Below are positions 9,301 through 16,804 of a DNA stretch of 64,000 nt, one piece after another. The translations under genes and the position numbers were made by a program. The stretch spans positions 1 to 64,000 of the forward strand of contig JAEWZO010000015.1 of assembly GCA_023458415.1 (NCBI GenBank), read 5' to 3'. How positions within the stretch are numbered: the stretch's first letter is position 1; the number at the start of each line of letters is the position of its first letter. This DNA comes from Bacteroidota bacterium (GTDB lineage: Bacteria; Bacteroidota; Bacteroidia; Flavobacteriales; Weeksellaceae). The notes beneath the pieces are model-generated. The model was not told the DNA's origin. It was given only the letters and a program-made list of their open reading frames with translations, and made no database searches.

Positions 9301-11144
9301 GAAACTTTTCCGTCAACAAGTCCACTTACAATTTGGTTTCCGGCTGTTCCAGTAAAATAATTGATATTGAGATGCTTTACATCGGCTACGACATCGGCCA
9401 AAATTCTAGACGTACTGAAATCAATAAATCCGTTCACGTTGGCTTTGGCCTGTTCATCGTTTACTGTAACTAAACCTGTATACGTTCTACTGTCCAACAA
9501 TCCGTCCAGAAATACATTATTGATTTCCTTATCCATAATTTCGATTCTGGAAATCTCGGAGCGCGTTTTCAAACGCATAGTATTCACATCAAAACTGCTT
9601 CCGTCGAAATTGAACTTGCCGGAAATTAAACCCACCGCATCACTTTGGGTAATCACAGTGGTATTTAAATCGTTAACCTCTGCGTAACCACGATATTTAG
9701 GTAAGTCAGTACTGTAATCTTCAAGATAGAAATTATTGATTTTTGCCTGCCCAATTCCTGTAATTAATCGTCCATTAGGAACATAAACCTGCGCAGGAGT
9801 GACGCGAACCGCACCATCAAATTTCAGTCTTCCGAAATCATCCGCAAAGTTTTTCATTTTAGACGAAATGAATGTCGGCATCATTGCCTTCAAATCAATA
9901 TAAGTGAAGTCGGTAGAAAGTGTATTGGTTTCAATCCGGAAATTTCCATCCAGAATATTGGCAACCCGCATCACACTTGTGCGGATATTTACATCCGGAT
10001 TTCTGATCAGAAAATCGCTGAGGAAAAAGCGGTTCAAAGGACCCGCCATTTTCCCTGAAATATTGAATGGTTTGTAATTGTCCCAATCGGTCACAAAATA
10101 ACTGATATCGTAACCACTCAACTGACTTCCCTGATCAATTTCCATTTCCCAACGAACGCGGTTGGAAAAATCTGACCAAGAACCATTGTTAAGATTAAAT
10201 TTAATATTTCCCTGAAGCAGTGTTCTGTCAGTATTCAACGTCAAATCCCGTAGCGAAAGAAAATCTTCAGTTAAAGCAAGTTCAGTAGAAAAAGTATCAA
10301 CAAAGTGTTTTTTACCCCACCGTTCCGTTACAAATGAAAAATTGTTAATCTGCGCATAAACATCACCTTCATTGACACGAATTTTTGGTGCGCGCAAATT
10401 TACATTCTCTGCAACCAGCCATCTTCCGGCATCACCTTCACTGTTTTCATTGATGATTGAAACTTTGGAATCAATAATATTAACTCTTGAGTTAAGTTTG
10501 AAGCCTGGTTTATTGGGATCGCGCTCTTTTCCGGAATCGAAAAGTTGAGTATACCGAATAAAATTAGAAATGCTGTCGCCTTTATAAGTTATTACACGAA
10601 TGTCTGCATTGGTAAGAGAAAGTGATTTGAAGCTAAGATTGTTTCCGGAAATACCGCTTGTAGCCAAAGAAATCCAATCTGAATTGGCGCGGAACTGCTT
10701 TGCCTTGATAAACTCCAGTCCTTTGTAATCGCGGATTCGGAGATCACGCACCACGACATCCCCAAAATAATCAACAGTAATATCTCCGGTTGTCATTCCC
10801 GCTTTAAAATCCTGATTTAGAACTTGAAGAGCCTGGTTGGCTGCCCATCTTTTTGTAACCGGAAGATTAATAGCAATAACCGCTAAAACCACAAGTGTTA
10901 AGCCGAACCAAAAAAGGATGAGAAGAAGTTTTGCCCACCATTTATAGTTGGTTACATCTTTTGCTGCCTGTTTGGTAAACTCTTCGGCGGTTTCTACGGG
11001 ATTGTTGATGGCATCGGACGCAAGTTCGGCGGCATCTTTTACCGTTTCCTTTACGTTTTCCACACCTTTCTGCACGGAATCTCCAATGTTTTCGGCTACA
11101 GATTTTTTATTTTCGTTGTGGTTATTATTCTCTAAATTTGCCAT
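6360..11144 (-). CDS. tamB: TamB-like translocation/assembly module protein (DUF490)
   Basis: A 1594-residue protein anchored by one N-terminal membrane helix at about residues 62-90, after a charged, cytoplasmic head. The remainder is long, repetitive beta-strand sequence of the AsmA/TamB type, ending in a DUF490 domain (about 1150-1560) and a short lysine-rich tail. TamB-family proteins are thought to span the periplasm as a lipid-carrying beta-taco and to aid outer-membrane assembly. The start at 11144 was chosen over an upstream in-frame ATG because it leaves the divergent tsaD gene free. Its first codons overlap the tsaD promoter box. Confidence 0.88.
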   Translation of the reverse strand: MANLENNNHNENKKSVAENIGDSVQKGVENVKETVKDAAELASDAINNPVETAEEFTKQAAKDVTNYKWWAKLLLILFWFGLTLVVLAVIAINLPVTKRWAANQALQVLNQDFKAGMTTGDITVDYFGDVVVRDLRIRDYKGLEFIKAKQFRANSDWISLATSGISGNNLSFKSLSLTNADIRVITYKGDSISNFIRYTQLFDSGKERDPNKPGFKLNSRVNIIDSKVSIINENSEGDAGRWLVAENVNLRAPKIRVNEGDVYAQINNFSFVTERWGKKHFVDTFSTELALTEDFLSLRDLTLNTDRTLLQGNIKFNLNNGSWSDFSNRVRWEMEIDQGSQLSGYDISYFVTDWDNYKPFNISGKMAGPLNRFFLSDFLIRNPDVNIRTSVMRVANILDGNFRIETNTLSTDFTYIDLKAMMPTFISSKMKNFADDFGRLKFDGAVRVTPAQVYVPNGRLITGIGQAKINNFYLEDYSTDLPKYRGYAEVNDLNTTVITQSDAVGLISGKFNFDGSSFDVNTMRLKTRSEISRIEIMDKEINNVFLDGLLDSRTYTGLVTVNDEQAKANVNGFIDFSTSRILADVVADVKHLNINYFTGTAGNQIVSGLVDGKVSMTSINDLDLDAKLTNVSFSNGLQKYIITNADVKAFFENGNRIVAVDAPGAVNGRIEGRFNLEDLAGMVENGIGKILVGPPPRQLYRGQSFAMDFDIEQGLVSYFEPNLKIPRGATVNGSYDGNSNNLILNIDAQTLKYIMTKQEEISDADRALAVANPDYRITDRDLVSRDSAMVDSLMVRINTANLNEQLFARIARVEYNNNILKDITLSGRNSNNVVLHLATNFKHGTPEEEIKQNLKEYAVNLNQTTNAAGDYVFRFEPTEIRFNDVAWQVDTDPLLNHSITYRKRTGDFHIQNLRIFSDESELLVKESVFKSAKDFTADAEIKNLDISKVFALLQTENSMDMKGIANGTFQIRMSENNLEPIVDLTVDDIMMNGEEMGNLVVNVSSSSVPNVFDVDARVHSTGVLGNNNLHLTGTINNNTASPTFDLVAAMRDFDVSFGQQFVVGVFSNLRGKATGDLKIAGTLSDMDYSGDIALKDFGLKLDFTGVDYTFEDTVIPLTRGLAILNDVKVSDGRTNSSGTISGLIQFETLSSMGVNLVMRADNLMMLNTTQKDFDLFWGRIYGSGTLFVDGPVSALSISTPDMRALNNSVFTFNSNSTSNVEEFKMLRFLKRDETGLVTVEERPDTSANMNIDFTLAVDKGTTVNVLVGDDIGDITVRGEAEKLRFVMGRTGSIFMDGDYLVDNGTFVSKAILNRTFQISRGSSISWDGDAMAPQLDITATYLRTVTNAGQYLNMGSLQPINVLLTTNITQTLNNPKVELGVSAQDVSSNLRETLAEKMSNEDEKIIQFGSILVMNSFNVSNSGFDINLGNTLETSGYNMLFKQLGSVLNTISNEFQVDLNYLQGDASSNSGDRANASVSFALSPRVTVKTGLGIPISKTENTSNDYLSGEGIIEYDWSKKNDGTRLLRAYSKPTNIGMATGNLAGNASANQSYGVGVVYSKSFSTIFKRKKKSKNDKALENEVVSDSVKIDSVQ
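11133..11140 (+). promoter_or_regulatory. Promoter -7 box for tsaD inside the first codons of tamB
   Basis: TAAATTTG exactly fits TAnnTTTG and ends 8 bases before the tsaD ATG. It lies within codons 2-4 of the divergent tamB gene. If used, the transcript would begin only a few bases before the tsaD start codon. Confidence 0.45.
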
Positions 11145-11148
11145 TATT

Positions 11149-12183
11149 ATGAGCGAATCTATAATTTTAGGGATCGAATCATCCTGCGACGATACTTCTG
11201 CTGCAATCATCCAGGGAAACAAAATCCTTTCCAATATTGCCGCCAATCAACAAATACACAACGATTACGGTGGCGTGGTTCCGGAGTTGGCTTCACGTGC
11301 ACATCAGCAAAACATCATCCCTGTTGTAGAAAAATCTGTCAACAAAGCAAATATACAACAAAATGAAATTTCTGCCATTGGTTTTACGCGTGGTCCCGGG
11401 CTTTTGGGCTCGCTGCTGGTAGGAACTTCATTTGCAAAATCACTTTCGATGAGTCTTAACGTGCCTTTAATAGAGGTAAATCACCTTCAGGCACATATTT
11501 TAGCACACTTTATTGCCGATGCAAATCCTATGCCGCCCAAATTCCCTTTTCTATGTCTTACTGTAAGCGGTGGACACACCATGATTGTACTTGTTAAAGA
11601 TTATTTCGAAATGGAAATCGTGGGAAAAACGATAGACGATGCCGCAGGTGAAGCTTTCGATAAAATCGGAAAATTATTTGATTTAGATTATCCTGCAGGT
11701 CCTATCGTGGATCGACTAGCCAAGGAAGGAAATCCCGATGCGTTCGCGTTCAATAAACCGCGTCTTGCAGATTTCGATTATTCTTTCAGTGGAGTTAAGA
11801 CATCGGTTTTATATTTCATTCAGAAAGAATTGCGTAATAATCCTGAATTCATCCAAGAGAATCTGAATGATTTGTGTGCTTCAGTACAGAAAACCATTGT
11901 AGAAATCCTGATGAACAAACTTGAAAAAGCTGCGAAAGATTTTGGCATTAATGAAATCGCTATTGCAGGTGGTGTTTCGGCTAATTCAGGTTTGCGAAAA
12001 GCCATGTTGCAGAACAAAGAAAAACTGGGATGGAATATTTACATTCCGAAATTTGAGTATACCACAGATAACGCCGCGATGATCGCAATGGTTGCCCAAC
12101 TGAAATATGAACGTGGTGAATTTGCAGATCTTTCTGTTGCCGCTGCAGCCCGATACGATTTGGAAGAAGATTTCAGTAAATAA
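11149..12183 (+). CDS. tsaD: tRNA N6-adenosine threonylcarbamoyltransferase TsaD
   Basis: A 344-residue cytoplasmic enzyme that transfers the threonylcarbamoyl group to A37 of ANN-decoding tRNAs (t6A), working with TsaB and TsaE. The N-terminus (ILGIESSCDDTSAAII) and the metal-binding NHLQAHILAH motif near residue 110 are both present, as is the GGVSANSGLR nucleotide-binding stretch near 275. Length is normal. The ATG at 11149 was chosen because the family always starts just before the GIESSCD motif. It forms an operon with rsmE 10 bases downstream; the t6A product is the substrate of the MtaB enzyme encoded at 58 kb. Confidence 0.95.
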   Translation: MSESIILGIESSCDDTSAAIIQGNKILSNIAANQQIHNDYGGVVPELASRAHQQNIIPVVEKSVNKANIQQNEISAIGFTRGPGLLGSLLVGTSFAKSLSMSLNVPLIEVNHLQAHILAHFIADANPMPPKFPFLCLTVSGGHTMIVLVKDYFEMEIVGKTIDDAAGEAFDKIGKLFDLDYPAGPIVDRLAKEGNPDAFAFNKPRLADFDYSFSGVKTSVLYFIQKELRNNPEFIQENLNDLCASVQKTIVEILMNKLEKAAKDFGINEIAIAGGVSANSGLRKAMLQNKEKLGWNIYIPKFEYTTDNAAMIAMVAQLKYERGEFADLSVAAAARYDLEEDFSK

Positions 12184-12193
12184 ACAAATAATA

Positions 12194-12886
12194 ATGAAGC
12201 TTTTTTTTGGTGAAATTTTCCCCGAAATAAAAATAAATGATGAGGAGCAGAACCACATCACAAAAGTTCTGCGCATGAAAGCCGGTGATGAAATTTTTAT
12301 AACCGACGGTAGAGGAAATCTTGCCAAAGGAAACCTGGTTTTAGAAGGGAAAAAAGTTTCACTGGAGACCACTGAAATGAAAGAAAATTTGCCTGATTTC
12401 CCGATCCGGTTGCATATCGCCATTGCACCGACAAAAAACATTGACAGGATTGAATTTTTTGTGGAAAAAGCAACAGAAATGGCTGTTTCCGAAATCACCA
12501 TTATTCAGACTGAGAAAACAGAAAGGAAAAATCTCAATATTGAAAAAATTCGCAAACAGGCAGTTTCTGCATCCAAACAAAGTCATAGATGCCACTTCCC
12601 AATCGTGAATGACACTGTTAAGTTTTCAGAATTTATATCAAATTTAAAATCTGAAAACACTTACGTCGCACACTGTCATGAAAATTTAGAAAGAACAGTG
12701 TTGCATGAAATTCCTTTGAGTGATAACCTCACTATTTTGATTGGTCCAGAAGGTGATTTTTCTGAAAAAGAAATTGCGATGCTCGCAGAAAAAGGGATAA
12801 AAGCAGTTTCATTTGGCGAGCAGCGTTTGAGGACTGAAACAGCAGGAATTTTTGCCGCAGCGTGGGTTTACTCTAAGATGTTCTGA
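12194..12886 (+). CDS. rsmE: 16S rRNA (uracil1498-N3)-methyltransferase RsmE
   Basis: A 230-residue SPOUT-class methyltransferase that methylates U1498 of 16S rRNA using S-adenosylmethionine. The N-terminal PUA-like part has HITKVLRMKAGDEIFITDGRG (about residues 18-38), and the C-terminal knot has ILIGPEGDFSEKE (about 180-192) and SFGEQRLRTETA (about 204-215), both hallmark motifs. The start at 12194 follows the tsaD stop by 10 bases. The 3' end overlaps the convergent TrmH-type gene by 19 bases. Confidence 0.94.
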   Translation: MKLFFGEIFPEIKINDEEQNHITKVLRMKAGDEIFITDGRGNLAKGNLVLEGKKVSLETTEMKENLPDFPIRLHIAIAPTKNIDRIEFFVEKATEMAVSEITIIQTEKTERKNLNIEKIRKQAVSASKQSHRCHFPIVNDTVKFSEFISNLKSENTYVAHCHENLERTVLHEIPLSDNLTILIGPEGDFSEKEIAMLAEKGIKAVSFGEQRLRTETAGIFAAAWVYSKMF

Positions 12887-13554
12887 TCGGGAACTGCATT
12901 TTCACGAAGATATTTCGAATAGATTTCCTCGCCGCTTCTGATGGAATTTACTGTCCAGCGAATTTTAGTTTCAAGCTGTTTCCGTTCATTGAGCTTATAA
13001 TCAATCCCGGAACGGATCAGCTTTTGTTTCATTTCATAAAAACAGATGGCCGCTGCCACAGAAACGTTGAAACTTTTTGTAAAACCATACATGGGAATAG
13101 CCAGAGTTTCATCCGCAAAATCCAGAATTTCATCAGTTACGCCTTCCCATTCCGTTCCGAAAACGAGCGCTACAGGTTCTTTCAGTTCATAATCAGGTAG
13201 TGAAACCGCAATATTCTCGGGAGAAACTGCCAAAATTTTGTAACCGTTTTTCTTTATTTCTTTCAGCGTATCAATACTGTACGGTTTTTTCTGAACCTCA
13301 ACCCAGGTTTCCGAACCTTTGGTCACCTTGAGATTCGGGTTAAAAATATTGTCGCGTTCCAACGCAACCACTTTATGAAAACCACAAGCTTCCACCGAAC
13401 GCACAATCGCCGCTGCATTGCGAAACTGAAAAACATCTTCCATCACGGGAAGCACAAAATCTGAGCTTTCCTTCACATAAAATTCAATTTTTTCGCGACG
13501 TTCATCTGTGAGAAACTGTTTCAGATAATCGTACGTTTTCTGCAGGCTTTCCAT
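12868..13554 (-). CDS. TrmH/SpoU-family RNA 2'-O-methyltransferase
   Basis: A 228-residue knotted methyltransferase. Near residue 45 it shows the RNA-binding FRNAAAIVRSVEACGF pattern, and motifs 2 and 3 are ALVFGTEWEGV (about 129-139) and IPMYGFTKSFNVSVAAAI (about 153-170). The arrangement resembles TrmH, the tRNA Gm18 methyltransferase, but a related tRNA or rRNA target cannot be excluded. It is convergent with rsmE and their coding ends overlap, so the two transcripts are antisense at their 3' ends. Confidence 0.85.
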   Translation of the reverse strand: MESLQKTYDYLKQFLTDERREKIEFYVKESSDFVLPVMEDVFQFRNAAAIVRSVEACGFHKVVALERDNIFNPNLKVTKGSETWVEVQKKPYSIDTLKEIKKNGYKILAVSPENIAVSLPDYELKEPVALVFGTEWEGVTDEILDFADETLAIPMYGFTKSFNVSVAAAICFYEMKQKLIRSGIDYKLNERKQLETKIRWTVNSIRSGEEIYSKYLRENAVPDQNILE

Positions 13555-13582
13555 GTAATTTTAAAATCTTTACAAATTAACG

Positions 13583-13590
13583 TATTTTTG
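13583..13590 (+). promoter_or_regulatory. Promoter -7 box for the asparaginase gene
   Basis: TATTTTTG matches TAnnTTTG exactly and ends only 5 bases before the ATG at 13596, suggesting a leaderless or nearly leaderless transcript. Confidence 0.45.
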
Positions 13591-13595
13591 AAATC

Positions 13596-14615
13596 ATGAA
13601 ACGAAAAGTACTGCTTATCTACACCGGCGGAACCATCGGGATGGAGAAAGATTACGAAACCGGAAGTCTCCATGCTTTTGATTTTGGAAATATTTTCAGA
13701 AAAATACCGGAAATGAACCTGATTGAATGTGAGGTTTCAGTTCATCCGTTTAAAAAACCTTTGGACTCATCGGATATGGGACCAAAAGAATGGCAGATTA
13801 TCGCAGATTATATCGGAAAAAATTATGAAAAATTCGACGGCTTCCTGATTCTGCACGGCACAGACACGATGTCTTACACAGCTTCAGCACTGAGTTTCAT
13901 GTTAAAGAACCTTAGAAAACCGGTGATTCTTACAGGTTCTCAACTTCCGATTGGTGACTTAAGAACCGACGCTAAAGAGAATTTGCTGACCAGTTTATAT
14001 TATGCAAGTTTGTACGAAAATGATGAAGCCGTCATTCAGGAAGTTGCCGTTTATTTTGAATATAAACTGTTGCGTGGAAACCGTACTTTGAAGTATTCTG
14101 CGGAATATTTTGATGCGTATCAGTCGCCGAACTACCCTCTTTTGGGGCAATCCGGTGTTCATCTTAACGTTGATAAAGATGCTTTGTGGAGACCGCAACC
14201 GGAAGCCCAATTCAGTGTTGACCTTCATCTTTCGAAGGATGTTCTATTTTGGCGCATTTTTCCCGGAATGCATCTTGAACATTTTTCAGAAATACCAACT
14301 ATGAAAGTTCTAATCCTTCAGGTTTTTGGTTCCGGAACGATCTTCAACACGGAAAAAACAACAAAAATACTTTCGCAACTGAGAAAAAATGGTACTGAAA
14401 TCGTTGTGATATCACAATGTGTTTCCGGCGGAATAAGTTTTGGGAAATATACCAACTCTAATATTTTCACCAAAATTGGAGCTATCAGCGGACACGACAT
14501 TACCGCAGAAAGTGCTATTACGAAAGCGATGCATCTTCTTGAAAATCCTGCGTATCCAGGTTCATTCGCCGAAAACTTCTCCAAAATTTTATGTGGAGAA
14601 ATGTCGGCCGACTAA
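13596..14615 (+). CDS. ansA: Type I (cytoplasmic) L-asparaginase
   Basis: A 339-residue enzyme that hydrolyses asparagine to aspartate and ammonia. The two catalytic threonine motifs are intact: YTGGTIGM near residues 9-16 and LHGTDTMSYTASAL near 86-99; the DLRTDAKEN substrate stretch is near 124. There is no signal peptide, which points to the cytoplasmic type I enzyme rather than the secreted type II. Length is normal. It is followed 60 bases later by tRNA-Ser on the same strand with its own promoter box. Confidence 0.93.
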   Translation: MKRKVLLIYTGGTIGMEKDYETGSLHAFDFGNIFRKIPEMNLIECEVSVHPFKKPLDSSDMGPKEWQIIADYIGKNYEKFDGFLILHGTDTMSYTASALSFMLKNLRKPVILTGSQLPIGDLRTDAKENLLTSLYYASLYENDEAVIQEVAVYFEYKLLRGNRTLKYSAEYFDAYQSPNYPLLGQSGVHLNVDKDALWRPQPEAQFSVDLHLSKDVLFWRIFPGMHLEHFSEIPTMKVLILQVFGSGTIFNTEKTTKILSQLRKNGTEIVVISQCVSGGISFGKYTNSNIFTKIGAISGHDITAESAITKAMHLLENPAYPGSFAENFSKILCGEMSAD

Positions 14616-14655
14616 ATATTTCGGTAAAACTTTTTCAGTTCTCAATTAAAAGCGT

Positions 14656-14663
14656 TATTTTTG
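14656..14663 (+). promoter_or_regulatory. Promoter -7 box for tRNA-Ser
   Basis: TATTTTTG fits the TAnnTTTG consensus and ends 11 bases before the mature tRNA 5' end. Confidence 0.45.
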
Positions 14664-14674
14664 CAAACCAAATT

Positions 14675-14761
14675 AGAGAGGTGCTCGAGTGGTTGAAGAG
14701 GCCAGCCTGGAAAGTTGGTATACGGGTAACCGTATCGAGGGTTCGAATCCCTTCCTCTCTG
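14675..14761 (+). tRNA. tRNA-Ser (GGA anticodon)
   Basis: A type II tRNA. The acceptor arms AGAGAGG (14675-14681) and CCTCTCT (14754-14760) pair perfectly, followed by discriminator G. The anticodon stem CCAGC/GTTGG encloses CTGGAAA, giving anticodon GGA (reads UCC/UCU). A long variable arm (TACGGGTAACCGTA) identifies serine. The T-arm has GGTTCGAATCC. No CCA is encoded. Confidence 0.93.
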
Positions 14762-14773
14762 CTATTATTAACT

Positions 14774-14807
14774 ATAATCCACTGTTTTTCAGCGGATTAT
14801 TTTTTTA
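14774..14807 (+). terminator. Intrinsic terminator after tRNA-Ser
   Basis: An 11-bp stem with one G-T pair (14774-14784 with 14790-14800) around a TTTTT loop is followed by seven T. Confidence 0.75.
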
Positions 14808-15404
14808 TATACACTCTCTTTCCCCACCGATTCCCCACCATTCTATTATAAAACTAATTTGCAATCAATTCCCATTGCAATAATTACTTTTTTAAAAACG
14901 TTATGGAATGAGTCTATTTGAAGTATTTTATCTTCACTTCCTATTGACAAATAATTATTTTTTAACATTTTGATATATAATTATTTATAAGAAAAATACA
15001 CAATGATAATACAATATTTACTATATACAGTAAGTTGTTAGTAAATCATATCTAATCACTCTTATCCATCGAATTTTGAAAAAACTTGACCTGAAATAAA
15101 ATTGAAAATGCCCTACCCACTGAAAAAAAACGTTTTTCCTTTTTAGCAATAGGGGTGTATTTGAACTATATACTATTAGGTCTCTTATTTAGTGAATTTT
15201 TTTATTTTTGGCTTATACTGTGTTAAGTTAAGCCAATTCAATTTAGGTTTCTCGCCTGTAAAATATTTATTTTTATACCAAAAAATTGGTGACTTAGTCT
15301 TTTTGCTATATATTCTTCAAACTCCATTTCAACCCTTTTACTAAAAATCGAAATGGATAGAAAAGAAACAATATTATCAAAAACTGTTAGATAATAACCA
15401 GCCA
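14808..15404 (+). other. AT-rich stretch without genes downstream of tRNA-Ser
   Basis: About 600 bases with no credible reading frame on either strand, far richer in A and T than the genes around it. It contains a 9-base direct repeat (TTCCCCACC at 14820 and 14831) and no copy of the tRNA 3' end that would mark an attachment site. No integrase or transposase remnant is legible. It may be decayed DNA left after loss of the gene whose C-terminal LytTR domain follows. Confidence 0.5.
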
Positions 15405-15728
15405 ATGCATGATGATGCGGAGTTCATCTTTGTAAAAGCCGACAGAAGAATCTACAAAATACGATTGGGCGACTTGCTGTTTATCGAAGGATTACGGGAT
15501 TACTTGGCTTTTCAGCTTACAGACCGTAAAATCATTACGAGAATGAGTTTCATTCATCTCAGTAAAATTCTGCCGGAGAAACGCTTTCTTCGTGTCAGTA
15601 AATCATATATCATCAGTAAAGACAAGGTAGATTCCTTTAATAATACCAGTGTTTTTATCCAGGATTATGAAATTCTGATCGGTAAATCTTACCAGGAAGA
15701 TGTGTTGAAGAACATCATGAATCCGTAA
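15405..15728 (+). CDS. LytTR DNA-binding domain protein lacking a receiver domain
   Basis: A 107-residue protein made almost only of a LytTR DNA-binding domain: FIFVKADRRIYKIRLGDLLFIEGLRDYLAF, then IITRMSFIHLSKILP and FLRVSKSYIIS. In most Bacteroidota this domain is the C-terminal half of a LytR/AlgR-type response regulator of about 230-250 residues, preceded by a receiver with a phospho-acceptor aspartate. Here no receiver is found upstream in any frame; the preceding 600 bases are AT-rich and non-coding. It could be a remnant or a genuine stand-alone LytTR regulator. Its 3' end overlaps the convergent FAD oxidoreductase by 14 bases. Confidence 0.7.
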   Translation: MHDDAEFIFVKADRRIYKIRLGDLLFIEGLRDYLAFQLTDRKIITRMSFIHLSKILPEKRFLRVSKSYIISKDKVDSFNNTSVFIQDYEILIGKSYQEDVLKNIMNP

Positions 15729-16749
15729 AACGTTTAAGATCTACTTCAGGATGCAAAGGTTTTCCATTTTCAATATGTTCGAAGAGTTCTCGGGAGAAAT
15801 AACATCCATTCAGAATACCTCGAGCGCCCAAACCATTGAAAACATAATATTGAGAAAAATCTTTGTGACTGCCTAAAATCGGTCGCCGGTCTGAAACTGT
15901 AGGTCTGAAACCGAAGTTGATTTCTTCAATTTCGTAGGGAAAAGGATAGAATTCTTCAAGTCCTTTCATTAAGCCTTCCTTTGCAGAATCATCAATCTTA
16001 TCATGTAATTGAAAACGGTCATACGTCCCGCCGTAATAAAAACTTTCAGAATTTAAGGGAAAGAGAAAGTGTTTCTTTTTTAGCGTGAACCTTTCCGCAG
16101 GCTGCTCTGAAAGCTTTACAGTGAGATGATGCCCTTTATTGGGATTCACTGGAATTTCTTTAAAGAAAGGATTTTCTGTGACTCCCATTCCCTCACAAAA
16201 CACAACTGCTTTGAAACTGATATCACGATAGGAATTTCCCTGAAGTTCAGCATAATTAAATGATTCCTGAACGAGATAATCGTTCTCTCTTAGATATGAA
16301 TTCATTCCGTCAAAAAAAGCTGCGACATTCAATCTTGCTGACTGTTTAACTTTTCCGGAACCGAAAGGATTATTAACAGTATTGAGTTCCGCAAAATCAG
16401 TATCCAGAAAAGCTTCTAATTCAGGAAGTGCTGCTTTTTTCAACCATAACTCTCTTTCTTTTTCATCATGAAAAATCCTGTGAATATTTTCCTCAATCAG
16501 ATAATTTTCACTGGTATACTCAGCAATTTCAGAGAGTGTGCTTTTAAGAAAATCGATTTGCTCCTGAGCAAGCCAGAATGTTGTAAATTTCTTAAGAACA
16601 ACGGGATTGATAATCCCTGCAGAAACCTGTGACGCACTTTTGTTTCCATCCGAAAACAGTAGAAAACTTTTCTTGTTCCTAATCAACTGATGCGCAAGAA
16701 AGATTGCTGCATAACCGCTTCCTACAATCAAATAATCGACATTTCTCAT
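15715..16749 (-). CDS. FAD-dependent oxidoreductase (DAO family)
   Basis: A 344-residue flavoprotein of the D-amino-acid-oxidase fold. The N-terminal dinucleotide-binding motif is VDYLIVGSGYAAIFLAHQL (about residues 4-22), and a C-terminal FAD loop is visible as RPTVSDRRPILGSH...YYVFNGLGARGILNGCYF (about 283-320). Substrate unknown; the family oxidises amines or amino acids. It is the gene immediately downstream of gldN, but a strong hairpin with a T-run that ends at its ATG separates the two, so read-through is likely limited. Confidence 0.82.
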   Translation of the reverse strand: MRNVDYLIVGSGYAAIFLAHQLIRNKKSFLLFSDGNKSASQVSAGIINPVVLKKFTTFWLAQEQIDFLKSTLSEIAEYTSENYLIEENIHRIFHDEKERELWLKKAALPELEAFLDTDFAELNTVNNPFGSGKVKQSARLNVAAFFDGMNSYLRENDYLVQESFNYAELQGNSYRDISFKAVVFCEGMGVTENPFFKEIPVNPNKGHHLTVKLSEQPAERFTLKKKHFLFPLNSESFYYGGTYDRFQLHDKIDDSAKEGLMKGLEEFYPFPYEIEEINFGFRPTVSDRRPILGSHKDFSQYYVFNGLGARGILNGCYFSRELFEHIENGKPLHPEVDLKRFTDS

Positions 16750-16782
16750 AAAAAAAATCCTGAGTAAATGTACTCAGGATTT
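16748..16782 (-). terminator. Intrinsic terminator of the gldKLMN operon
   Basis: A perfect 11-bp inverted repeat (16756-16766 with 16771-16781, loop of 4) is followed on the minus strand by a run of T that reaches the ATG of the FAD oxidoreductase at 16749. Confidence 0.8.
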
Positions 16783-16804
16783 TGTATCTATCAAAGCTGT
16801 TCGC

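Noticed and set aside
7360..9687. Several plus-strand open frames opposite tamB
   Set aside because: They have no recognisable domain and lie wholly antisense to a well-supported coding sequence.
10948..11148. Longer N-terminus of tsaD
   Set aside because: The 67 extra residues are not in the TsaD family, overlap tamB, and read like an antisense translation of it.
14820..14839. Repeat of TTCCCCACC after tRNA-Ser as an attachment-site pair
   Set aside because: Two 9-base copies only 11 bases apart do not match the tRNA 3' end and no integrase is nearby; likely chance.
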